From Bacteroidia bacterium (GTDB lineage: Bacteria > Bacteroidota > Bacteroidia > UKL13-3): DNA of 8,664 bases. Below are positions 1 through 6,576 of this stretch, in pieces. Where the stretch lies: the NCBI GenBank assembly GCA_022402405.1, contig JAKRSG010000284.1, forward strand, positions 1 to 8,664, given 5' to 3'. A program made the position numbers and the translations under genes. Every line of letters begins with the position of its first letter. Positions within the stretch are counted from its first letter, which is position 1. The notes under the pieces were generated by a model. It was not told the origin of the DNA and ran no database searches. It was given only the letters and a program-made list of their open reading frames with translations.

Positions 1-285
1 TCATCCTTCTGACTTTTTGTAGGTGTTTATTCATAATATATATATTGATTGGTTTAGTTTTTTAACCCTTATTTGAGCTGCCAATATATTTATTTTTTAA
101 ATACCAAAATTCAATTGTAGTTATAATTTTACAGGATTTTTTTTGCGAAAAATGCAAGTTGCCCGATAAGTTATATTTAATCAATGTATTAATAAAATCA
201 ATTTTTTAAGTATTAAAAAAGTATTAAAGAAATATTGTATAATTAAGGTGTCTAAATTGGTAATTCGAAAGCGATTGTTTTATGT
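1..285. other. AT-rich intergenic region upstream of uvrC
   Basis: This stretch carries no supportable gene. It is very AT-rich, with homopolymer T and A runs around 136-144 and 200-220 and stop codons in all frames. The only clear signal is the promoter-like pair at 257-288. At the extreme left, the minus strand has an ATG at 34-32 followed by ten open codons (MNKHLQKVRRM) running off the window edge. It could be the start of a divergent gene, but eleven codons are too few to call. No hairpin terminator or RNA gene is visible. Confidence 0.6.
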
Positions 286-288
286 TTG
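257..288 (+). promoter_or_regulatory. Candidate Bacteroidota-type promoter of the uvrC cluster
   Basis: A TTG (257-259) and a perfect TAnnTTTG box, TATGTTTG (281-288), are separated by 21 bases. This matches the -33/-7 arrangement known for the primary sigma factor of Bacteroidota. If the box is centred at -7, transcription would begin at about 292, which is the A of the uvrC ATG. The mRNA would then be leaderless or nearly so. The motif is seen directly; the start site is inferred from the consensus. Confidence 0.5.
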
Positions 289-291
289 CGC

Positions 292-2094
292 ATGGCTCCA
301 AACCACCTTAAAGAAATAGTAAAATCATTACCAGATTCGCCTGGGGTATATAAATACTTGGATGATGAAAAGAATATTATTTATATAGGTAAGGCCAAAA
401 GCCTTAAAAAACGTGTGAATAGCTACTTCACGGGTAAACATTTCGACAATAAAAAAACGGCAATATTAGTTAGCAGAATTTCGCATATAGAGTTTACCTT
501 GGTAGAGACAGAAATGGATGCTCTGCTTTTAGAAAATGTATTGATAAAACAGTACAAACCTAGGTTCAATATTTTATTAAAAGATGATAAAACCTATGCT
601 TCAATTTGTATAAAAAACGAACGTTTTCCGAGAGTAATTTCCACTAGAACCATTGAAAGAGATGGGAGTGAATATTATGGTCCGTACGCCAACAGTTACT
701 TACAATATACCTTATTAGAACTTATTAGAGCTGGATTTCCGCTCAGAAATTGCAATTACAACCTAAGCAAAGAGAACATTGCAGCAGGCAAGTTTAAAGC
801 CTGCTTAGAATATGATATTGGCAATTGCATGGCCCCTTGTGTAGGAAAACAAAGTGAAGAAGAATACCATGAAACCTTGTTAGCTGTTAAAAAAATTCTC
901 AAAGGAAACTTAACAGAATTGCGTGCAGAGCTCCGAGATCAGATGATGGAAGCAGTGGAGCATCTGGCGTTTGAAAAGGCGGATAGGTTCAAACAGAAAC
1001 TTACCTTGTTGGAGAATTACCAGAGTAAATCTACCATTGTAAACGATATTAAACACGATGTAGATGTTTTTAGCATTGTAAGTGATGAGCGTTTTGCATT
1101 TAGCAATTATTTAAAAGTTTCGAATGGCATTATTGTGCAAACACAAACCTTTGAGCTAAAGAAAAAATTAGAAGAAACGGATGAGGAATTACTAAGCTTA
1201 GCCATAGCAGAAGTAAGAGAAAAATACCAATCGCGTTCCAAAGAAATAATTGTGCCACTGCCATTAGATTGGGAAGATTCTGGACTTACCATAACGGTGC
1301 CAAAATTGGGTGATAAGAAGAAATTGCTCGACTTATCGATGAAAAATGCCATGTATTACAAGCGCGAAAAACTTACGCAATACGAGCTTTTAAATCCCGA
1401 TTTAAAAGTAGACCGATTATTAACGCAAATGCAAAAAGATTTGCGTTTAACAGAATTACCCAAGCAAATTGAATGTTTTGATAATTCTAATTTTCAAGGA
1501 ACCAATCCGGTTTCTGCATGTGTGGTATTTAAAGATGCTAAGCCAAGTAAAAAAGACTACCGCCATTTTATTCCCAAAACAGTTGTTGGTCCAGATGATT
1601 TTGCCACTATGCGTGAGGTAGTTTTTAGAAGATACAGAGGATTGTTAGAAACCAATGAACCCTTACCCAATCTGATTATTATAGATGGAGGCAAGGGTCA
1701 GTTGAGCTCTGCCGTAGAAAGCCTTAGAGAGCTTGGTTTATATGGCAAAATTCCGGTTATAGGTATTGCTAAACGATTAGAAGAATTGTACTATCCAGAG
1801 GATGAATTTCCTTTGTATTTAGATAAAAAATCTGAGACCCTAAAAATCATTCAGCAATTAAGAGACGAGGCTCACCGATTTGGCATCACGCACCATCGAA
1901 ATAGAAGAAGTAAAAACACCCTTCATTCAGATTTGGCCGATATAAAAGGTATTGGTTCAGCCAATATTGAACTCTTGTTAAAAAACTTAAAAAGCGTAAA
2001 GAAAATTAAAGAAAGCAGTTTAGAAACCCTAGAAAGCATTGTTGGCAAATCAAAAGCTAAAATTGTGTTTGAGCATTTTAATCCTACAACATGA
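292..2094 (+). CDS. uvrC: UvrABC excinuclease subunit C
   Basis: UvrC makes both incisions around a bulky DNA lesion after UvrA/UvrB recognition in cytoplasmic nucleotide excision repair. From the ATG at 292 it is 600 residues, the usual family length. The N-terminal GIY-YIG nuclease domain shows GVY at 18-20 and YIG at 31-33. Four cysteines (C154, C171, C179, C183) match the arrangement of the UvrC iron-sulfur cluster ligands. A UVR (UvrB-binding) helix pair lies at about 215-245. The RNase H-like C-terminal nuclease has D397 in FDNSNFQG, D436 in GPDDFATM, D465 in IDGGKGQL and H535 in RFGITHHRNR, corresponding to the E. coli catalytic residues D399, D438, D466 and H538. A helix-hairpin-helix region follows at about 548-598 (DIKGIGSANIELLL). 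A TTG at 286 would add two residues, but the ATG at 292 fits the family better. The gene appears intact. Its TGA overlaps the next gene's ATG by 4 bases, which suggests translational coupling. Confidence 0.97.
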   Translation: MAPNHLKEIVKSLPDSPGVYKYLDDEKNIIYIGKAKSLKKRVNSYFTGKHFDNKKTAILVSRISHIEFTLVETEMDALLLENVLIKQYKPRFNILLKDDKTYASICIKNERFPRVISTRTIERDGSEYYGPYANSYLQYTLLELIRAGFPLRNCNYNLSKENIAAGKFKACLEYDIGNCMAPCVGKQSEEEYHETLLAVKKILKGNLTELRAELRDQMMEAVEHLAFEKADRFKQKLTLLENYQSKSTIVNDIKHDVDVFSIVSDERFAFSNYLKVSNGIIVQTQTFELKKKLEETDEELLSLAIAEVREKYQSRSKEIIVPLPLDWEDSGLTITVPKLGDKKKLLDLSMKNAMYYKREKLTQYELLNPDLKVDRLLTQMQKDLRLTELPKQIECFDNSNFQGTNPVSACVVFKDAKPSKKDYRHFIPKTVVGPDDFATMREVVFRRYRGLLETNEPLPNLIIIDGGKGQLSSAVESLRELGLYGKIPVIGIAKRLEELYYPEDEFPLYLDKKSETLKIIQQLRDEAHRFGITHHRNRRSKNTLHSDLADIKGIGSANIELLLKNLKSVKKIKESSLETLESIVGKSKAKIVFEHFNPTT

Positions 2095-3083
2095 TAAAAC
2101 ACTCGAAGCCATTTTTATTTGCCATCGCCTGTTTACTCTTGATAGTAGTATGCCTGCCCCGTTTTAACGGAAATACATTATTGATAAAACAGGTGCCATA
2201 TGATGCTAAATATTTTGGAGCATATGTAGAATACTTTAGAGGAGAAATGCCTCAAGAACCTATTAGGCCAATGACAAACTCCAGATTTCTGCTTCCACTA
2301 TTGGCTTCATTTTTACCCTTTTCTGCCTTAACATCCTTAAACTTGTTAAACCTACTTTGTGTGGCCCTAAGCATTTACTTTAGCTTTAAAATAGTAGAAA
2401 AATTAGGTTCGAACCAAAGTCAAAAATGGAGCATAGTTTGGATGAGTATTTTATCCTTTCCATGTTTTTATTACAGCTGTATTGGCTATGTGGATCCATC
2501 TGCTATTGCTTGTATTGGCGCCGGAGTTTGGGCTTGGCTAAACAGAAATTATTGGATGTTTGCCCTATGCGTTTTATTAGGATTAATGAGCAAAGAGACA
2601 AGCATTTTATTATTGTTTTTTGCCTTGGGGAATACCCTTCAAACCCGAAAGCTAAAAGCTGTTCTTGGCGTAATAATTGGCTTTGGCATATTTCTATTTT
2701 TACATTTTGCAATTAGAAAATTTGCCCCATTAACAGAAGGCGAACTTAGATTTAAACCCCTGCAATTTTCGTGGGCGGCGGCACAAAATAATTTATATAG
2801 AGTAAATAGTATTTTATCTCTCCTATTAAGCTTTGGCATTCCAGGTATGTATTTGATTATACACACTGTAAAATCAAAAAATAGCCTCGCCATTTCGCCC
2901 CAAAAAGCCGGCGCTATAGTAGGATTATTGGGCGTGTTGGCCTTATACCTTTTTAGCTTTTTTACCACCATAGCAGATGGTAGAATTATTTGGCATGGCT
3001 ATGTGTTTATGTTTATGATACTATTTGAAAATAGAAAATTGGCTTTATTTGCAGACGATGAAAAACGAATTGAACGAAATTGA
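2091..3083 (+). CDS. Multi-pass inner-membrane protein, possible GT-C-like glycosyltransferase fold
   Basis: I do not recognise a named family for this 330-residue protein. It is strongly hydrophobic, with about eight to ten membrane segments: near 7-23, 66-100 (probably two), 113-131, 133-150, 154-182 (probably two), 187-207, 241-259, 273-292 and 300-313. The long first loop contains YDAKYFGAYVEYFRGE (37-52) and then RPMTNSRFLLPLL (59-71). Later landmarks are GYVDPSA (132-138), GLMSKETS (164-171) and ADGRIIWHGY (295-304). An acidic residue in the first external loop, an R-F-L-x-P segment and a membrane-embedded K-E pair are reminiscent of GT-C polyprenyl-phosphate-sugar transferases. That is an inference from layout, not a firm match. 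The start ATG overlaps the uvrC stop (ATGA), and the last 26 bases overlap the pabB start, so the gene sits in the middle of a coupled cluster. It could equally be an integral membrane protein of another kind. Confidence 0.6.
   Translation: MIKHSKPFLFAIACLLLIVVCLPRFNGNTLLIKQVPYDAKYFGAYVEYFRGEMPQEPIRPMTNSRFLLPLLASFLPFSALTSLNLLNLLCVALSIYFSFKIVEKLGSNQSQKWSIVWMSILSFPCFYYSCIGYVDPSAIACIGAGVWAWLNRNYWMFALCVLLGLMSKETSILLLFFALGNTLQTRKLKAVLGVIIGFGIFLFLHFAIRKFAPLTEGELRFKPLQFSWAAAQNNLYRVNSILSLLLSFGIPGMYLIIHTVKSKNSLAISPQKAGAIVGLLGVLALYLFSFFTTIADGRIIWHGYVFMFMILFENRKLALFADDEKRIERN
2406..2415. repeat. Palindrome GGTTCGAACC, copy 1
   Basis: A perfect 10-base palindrome inside the membrane protein gene, where it is read as part of LGSNQ. 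The same decamer recurs at 5311-5320 and 8606-8615. Confidence 0.6.
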
Positions 3084-4350
3084 AGCGATAGAACTCTTTA
3101 AAAAACAGGCCTGTGCTTGGGCTCAAACCTATAAAAATTTTTGCATACTGGATAATAACCATATCGAAAACGCCTTTGGCTTACAAGAAATTGAATTTGC
3201 AATAGCCGTTGGTTCAAACAGCGAATGCTTAGGAAATGGCGAAAACGATTTTGACAAGCTAAAACAATTTGTAGATCAATACAGCGGCAGCACTCCCCTA
3301 TTTGGTTATTTAAGTTACGATTTAAAAAATCAATTAGATAAATTAAGCTCTCAAAATCCAGATTCTATAGAATTTGCAAGCCTTTATTTTTTTGCACCCG
3401 AGCACATCATTCTCATAGATACGCATCAGCAATTTATGGTATTGAGCGAGCAAGCAGAGCGCATAATGCAAGAGATAAAAGCCACTCCCATTCCGCCCAT
3501 TATGGCTGAACCCATTACCATTAAAGCCAAGGTAAGCAAAGAAGAATATATCCAAAAAGTTAATCAGATTAAAGAGCACATTATAGCCGGCGATGTATAC
3601 GAGCTAAATTACTGCGTAGAATTCTATGCAGAACAAAGCACCATAGATCCTTTATCTACCTACTATACCTTAAAAGAACTCTCGCCCACTCCCTTTGCCT
3701 GCTTGTTAAAACACCAAGATAAATACCTCATTTCTGCTAGTCCGGAGCGTTTTATGAAAAAGTCGTTTAACAAGCTATACTCACAACCCATAAAAGGAAC
3801 TATTAGAAGAGCTAGTAAAGATGAAGAAGATGAAGTATTAAAAAGTAAGCTATTAGGTTCAGAGAAAGAAAAAGCAGAGAACTTAATGATAGTAGATTTG
3901 GTGAGAAACGACCTTTCTAAAAGTTGCGAAGTAGGCACTGTAGAGGTAGAAGAATTATACGGAATATATAGCTTTAAGCAGGTGCATCAAATGATATCTA
4001 CTGTATCTGGTACCATTATAGACGGCTTGCATCCGGTGGATGCGCTTTCGAATGCATTTCCTATGGGGAGTATGACAGGTGCACCCAAGCTTATGGCCAT
4101 GAAATTGATTGAACAATTTGAACAAACAAAGCGAGGCTTATACAGCGGTGCTGTTGGGTATTTTGCTCCCAATGAAGACTTCGATTTTAATGTTGTAATA
4201 CGCAGTATCCAATACAATCAAAGTAAGAAATATGTTAATTTTGAGGTTGGTTCAGCCATAACATTTGATAGTGTGGCCGAGGAAGAATACGAAGAATGTT
4301 TGCTAAAGGCCAGTGCTATGTTAAAAGCTTTGGGCGCCAAACTAGATTAA
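3058..4350 (+). CDS. pabB: Aminodeoxychorismate synthase component I (para-aminobenzoate synthase)
   Basis: The enzyme converts chorismate plus ammonia to 4-amino-4-deoxychorismate, the first committed step to para-aminobenzoate and folate. Ammonia normally comes from the PabA glutamine amidotransferase subunit. The ATG at 3058 gives 430 residues. The N-terminal domain has FGYLSYD (82-88). The chorismate-binding domain shows GDVYELNYC (178-186), ASPERF (227-232), PIKGT (244-248), ENLMIVDLVRNDL (274-286), H310, GSMTGAPK (337-344) and FEVGSAI (395-401). The lysine in PIKGT (K246) separates aminodeoxychorismate synthases from anthranilate synthase TrpE, which has alanine there. E230 lies 16 residues before it, as E258 and K274 do in E. 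coli PabB. A TTG at 3025 would add 11 residues, but the ATG is the more natural start. The gene begins inside the 3' end of the preceding membrane protein gene, in another frame. No pabA or pabC is present in the window. Confidence 0.93.
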   Translation: MKNELNEIEAIELFKKQACAWAQTYKNFCILDNNHIENAFGLQEIEFAIAVGSNSECLGNGENDFDKLKQFVDQYSGSTPLFGYLSYDLKNQLDKLSSQNPDSIEFASLYFFAPEHIILIDTHQQFMVLSEQAERIMQEIKATPIPPIMAEPITIKAKVSKEEYIQKVNQIKEHIIAGDVYELNYCVEFYAEQSTIDPLSTYYTLKELSPTPFACLLKHQDKYLISASPERFMKKSFNKLYSQPIKGTIRRASKDEEDEVLKSKLLGSEKEKAENLMIVDLVRNDLSKSCEVGTVEVEELYGIYSFKQVHQMISTVSGTIIDGLHPVDALSNAFPMGSMTGAPKLMAMKLIEQFEQTKRGLYSGAVGYFAPNEDFDFNVVIRSIQYNQSKKYVNFEVGSAITFDSVAEEEYEECLLKASAMLKALGAKLD

Positions 4351-4360
4351 AATATATCAT

Positions 4361-4413
4361 TTACCCTAATTCTGTAACAAGAAACGAGAAAAATTACCCT
4401 AATTTTGTTACAA
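4361..4413. repeat. Two-copy 20-base direct repeat before the exported-protein operon
   Basis: TTACCCTAATTCTGTAACAA at 4361-4380 is repeated as TTACCCTAATTTTGTTACAA at 4394-4413. There are 2 mismatches in 20 bases, and the copies start 33 bases apart, about three helical turns. Each copy ends in a near-palindromic nonamer of the form YTGTWACAA. The pair lies in the 110-base gap upstream of the gene at 4461. It looks like a tandem operator or a duplicated promoter element. Confidence 0.7.
4400..4407 (+). promoter_or_regulatory. Candidate -7 box (TAATTTTG) of the DUF1207/DUF2279 operon
   Basis: TAATTTTG fits the Bacteroidota TAnnTTTG -7 consensus and lies inside the second direct-repeat copy. 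The first copy has TAATTCTG (4367-4374), one base off. Transcription would start near 4411, giving a leader of about 50 bases. No TTG is found at the proper distance upstream for a -33 box, so the promoter may be weak or depend on an activator, possibly acting at the upstream repeat. Confidence 0.4.
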
Positions 4414-4460
4414 ACAATTTTTAATTTACGATTGAAAACGCTGTAAATTGTGCCTCATAA

Positions 4461-5270
4461 ATGAGAATATTACTAATACTTTTTTGTATTGCCACAACTG
4501 TTCGTGGAAATGATAGCACGCAACTAAAATTAAAGGCATTTCCGAGTGAGAAAATGGTTGGTATTTTTAGTGCAGATGCACGTGCACATAGACTAGGTTT
4601 TAGTAGAAATTTTGATGGGAACAACTATGGAATTAGCATGGGAAATATTTTCCCAGTACTAAATGCTAAGAAAGGAAAAGCCTTTGCCCAATTAAATGTA
4701 GCAGGTTCCACATACCTCACATTACTAAGGCTGAACCAAGCTGGATCCGTGTTAAACTCAGATTATTTTGCCGATGTATTTGTAGACCTTTCGTTTCAAT
4801 CGCCATTTATTTTGCGCTTGGGTACCGGACATAGCAGTCAGCATTTAAGCGACGATGCCATTGTTAGTAATTTATATTCATACCAAAACTACGCAAAAGA
4901 TTATCATCAAATAACAGGCATTTATCAAACCCAGCAAAAGAACTTTTTAGCTTATGCAGGATTATTTTACAACTACAATTTTAAAACCAGCAGCAATATC
5001 TCCAACAAACAATTATGGCAAATGGGCTTTCTTCATTACCCTTTTAAAAACAAACATCTTAAGTCGTTTTTTTATGGAGCAGATATTAAATTTAGAGAAG
5101 AGTTAAACTTCGATCATTCACTAAATATGCAAGTTGGATATGCCATAAAAAGCGAGGATGAGCATGCTATAAGACTAGCATTTAATTATTCGCAAGGAAC
5201 AGACGAGCGCGGATATTTTCACCCAGCACAACGCAATTTTGCGCATGTAGGCATATACTTCGAATATTAA
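4461..5270 (+). CDS. Exported DUF1207-like protein, predicted outer-membrane or periplasmic
   Basis: This 269-residue protein of unknown function starts with a probable signal peptide (MRILLILFCIATTVRG, cleavage around 16-18). The rest alternates short polar and aromatic segments typical of beta-strands and ends in an aromatic residue (VGIYFEY), as outer-membrane barrels often do. Several landmarks resemble my recollection of DUF1207: a FP...F.AD.R..R stretch at 27-44, FAQLN (75-79) followed by NSDY (99-102), and the cluster GHSSQHLSDD at 123-132. In DUF1207 that cluster reads approximately HQSSHLGDE. H124, S126, H128 and D131/D132 are therefore candidate functional residues, but no activity is established. 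The ATG is directly preceded by an in-frame TAA. The TAA stop shares its last A with the ATG of the next gene, so the two are probably translated together. The family call rests on memory of motifs, not on a search. Confidence 0.72.
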   Translation: MRILLILFCIATTVRGNDSTQLKLKAFPSEKMVGIFSADARAHRLGFSRNFDGNNYGISMGNIFPVLNAKKGKAFAQLNVAGSTYLTLLRLNQAGSVLNSDYFADVFVDLSFQSPFILRLGTGHSSQHLSDDAIVSNLYSYQNYAKDYHQITGIYQTQQKNFLAYAGLFYNYNFKTSSNISNKQLWQMGFLHYPFKNKHLKSFFYGADIKFREELNFDHSLNMQVGYAIKSEDEHAIRLAFNYSQGTDERGYFHPAQRNFAHVGIYFEY

Positions 5271-6193
5271 TGAAAAAGCTATTTCTCTTGTTCATTTTCC
5301 TGCATGTTTTGGTTCGAACCGAAACCTTTGCCAACCATATTTTTGAAGAGAAATACGTACTAGAAAACGACAGTTTAAAAGAGACTACAAACAAACTAAA
5401 CACCACGCAAAAATGGATAGTTGGGGGCTTAGCAGTGCAACAAGCCGCTAGCTTATATTTAGAATACAAATGGTGGTGGGAAGATAATTACCATCCCTTT
5501 GTTATCCGCAGCGATGGCGGGTTTAACAACTATAGTTTAGGGGTAGATAAAGTTGGTCATGCCTACATTAGTTATATGTATAGCAATATGCTTTATGAAC
5601 TCATGAAATGGGGCGATTTTAAAGAAAGCACCAGCGAATGGGTAAGTTTAATTTTGCCTTTTGCATGGGCTTTGAGCATAGAAATTGGAGATGGCTTTTC
5701 GAGTTACGAATTTTCTAAGCCAGATTTATTGGCAAATAGCATTGGAATTGCCTATGCCTTTGCGCAAAGAAAGGTGCCTGTATTAAAAAATCTAAACTTT
5801 AAATTTAGTTATTTTCCTAGTTCTTATTATATGAAAAATGGCCCTAAAGGATGGTCGTTAACCGGCGATTACGACGGGCATATTTATTGGCTAACAGCCG
5901 ATATAAACGGTTTTTTACCTGCTCCATACAAGCAATATTGGCCAAAATATTTAAACTTAGGGGTTGGATATGGCATAGATAATTTTACTGCCATAACTAA
6001 AAATGCCGCTATTAATCCCGTTATGAGTAGAGAGTTTTTTATAGGCTTAGATTACAACTTAAGTCGCATTCCAATTAAAGGCAAAACGGCTAAAACGATC
6101 CAGAGAATGGTAGATTATATTCATTTACCAGCGCCAGGTATGAAAAAATTAAACAATGGTGATTGGGAATTTAATGCGTTAATCCTCAACTAA
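5270..6193 (+). CDS. Exported DUF2279/YfiM-like protein with VanZ-like signature residues
   Basis: This 307-residue protein has an N-terminal signal peptide (MKKLFLLFIFLHVLV, ending around 21). A hydrophobic helical central part carries GVDKVGHAY (91-99), then SIEIGDGFS (136-144), then SKPDLLANSIG (149-159). The order D-K-x-x-H, then an acidic E...DGFS, then D-x-x-x-N-x-x-G is characteristic of DUF2279 and also recalls the VanZ family signature. D93, H97, E138, D141, D152 and N156 are the likely key residues. The C-terminal third (about 174-270) looks like beta-strands (LNLGVGYGI, EFFIGLDYNL), so it may sit in or against the outer membrane. It overlaps the DUF1207-like gene by one base (TAATG). 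No terminator hairpin follows. The biochemical role is unknown; an envelope or lipid-related function is only an inference from location and motifs. Confidence 0.75.
   Translation: MKKLFLLFIFLHVLVRTETFANHIFEEKYVLENDSLKETTNKLNTTQKWIVGGLAVQQAASLYLEYKWWWEDNYHPFVIRSDGGFNNYSLGVDKVGHAYISYMYSNMLYELMKWGDFKESTSEWVSLILPFAWALSIEIGDGFSSYEFSKPDLLANSIGIAYAFAQRKVPVLKNLNFKFSYFPSSYYMKNGPKGWSLTGDYDGHIYWLTADINGFLPAPYKQYWPKYLNLGVGYGIDNFTAITKNAAINPVMSREFFIGLDYNLSRIPIKGKTAKTIQRMVDYIHLPAPGMKKLNNGDWEFNALILN
5311..5320. repeat. Palindrome GGTTCGAACC, copy 2
   Basis: The same decamer lies in the signal-peptide region of the DUF2279-like gene (codons for LVRTE), 42 bases after its start. Confidence 0.6.
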
Positions 6194-6264
6194 AAGACTT
6201 GAAATTTGTTTTTATTCATTACTAAATATCCTTTTTATTGTTACCTAAATAAACCAAAAAAATT
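6194..6264 (+). promoter_or_regulatory. Short gap before the ferredoxin gene, weak promoter candidate only
   Basis: These 71 AT-rich bases separate the DUF2279-like gene from the ferredoxin gene. A TTTG at 6205-6208 is followed 18 bases later by TATCCTTT (6227-6234), a poor match to TAnnTTTG. The start codon is preceded by an A-rich tract (6252-6261), common before Bacteroidota genes, and by no GGAGG-like site. I see no terminator hairpin, so read-through from upstream is possible. Confidence 0.25.
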
Positions 6265-6576
6265 ATGAGATACGAAAACCACATATTCATTTGCGCCAAC
6301 CAGAAACCAGAAGGTAAAGCTTGTTGCGGAGAGCAGAGAGGATTAGAAATCCTAGAAAAATTTAGAGAAGTGCTAAAAGAGAAAGGCTTAAATGGGAAAG
6401 TTAGAGCGCAAAAATCTGGCTGTTTAGATGCTTGTAAATTTGGTCCGGCCTTGGTTATTTACCCAGAAGGTACTTATTACAAAAACGTACAGGTTTCTGA
6501 TGTAGAGCGAATAGTTGAGAGCCATATAATAAACAAGGAAGTTTTAACCGACTTAGAGCTTGTTTGGGAGGCTTAA
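6265..6576 (+). CDS. Thioredoxin-fold [2Fe-2S] ferredoxin
   Basis: This small cytoplasmic electron carrier has 103 residues, the size of the thioredoxin-like [2Fe-2S] ferredoxin family, related to the NuoE and hydrogenase HoxE domains. The cluster ligands are visible as C10 (FICANQKPEG), C20/C21 (KACCGEQRG), and C53 and C57 (SGCLDACKFGPAL). The CCG form of the second ligand and the GCLDxC form of the last two are usual in stand-alone bacterial members. VIYPEGTYYKNV (64-75) is the typical strand following the cluster. The redox partner cannot be told from the context: upstream are two envelope proteins and downstream a convergent receptor gene. Its TAA stop overlaps the receptor's stop on the other strand. 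Confidence 0.9.
   Translation: MRYENHIFICANQKPEGKACCGEQRGLEILEKFREVLKEKGLNGKVRAQKSGCLDACKFGPALVIYPEGTYYKNVQVSDVERIVESHIINKEVLTDLELVWEA

Noticed and set aside
2..34. Minus-strand ATG at 34 followed by ten open codons to the left edge (MNKHLQKVRRM), a possible divergent gene
   Set aside because: Eleven codons in AT-rich DNA are not evidence of a gene, and no TAnnTTTG box is seen upstream of it on that strand.
286..291. TTG at 286 as the uvrC start
   Set aside because: It adds only two residues and lies inside the candidate -7 box. The ATG at 292 is the stronger start and gives the usual family N-terminus.
2406..2415. GGTTCGAACC as the T-arm of a tRNA
   Set aside because: It resembles a T-arm, but none of the three copies is flanked by acceptor, anticodon or D-arm sequence, and all lie inside well-supported coding regions.
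2639..2971. Antisense 110-codon open frame opposite the membrane protein gene
   Set aside because: It lies wholly inside a well-supported gene, and its composition is the mirror of a hydrophobic coding sequence. It has no motif or start context of its own.
3025..3057. TTG at 3025 as the pabB start
   Set aside because: It would lengthen the overlap with the membrane gene to 59 bases and add residues that do not resemble PabB. The ATG at 3058 fits.
6531..6565. Inverted repeat AAACAAG / CTTGTTT at the end of the ferredoxin gene as a bidirectional terminator
   Set aside because: The stem is only 7 AT-rich pairs with a 21-base loop and no clear T-run after it on either strand, so it is probably chance within coding sequence.
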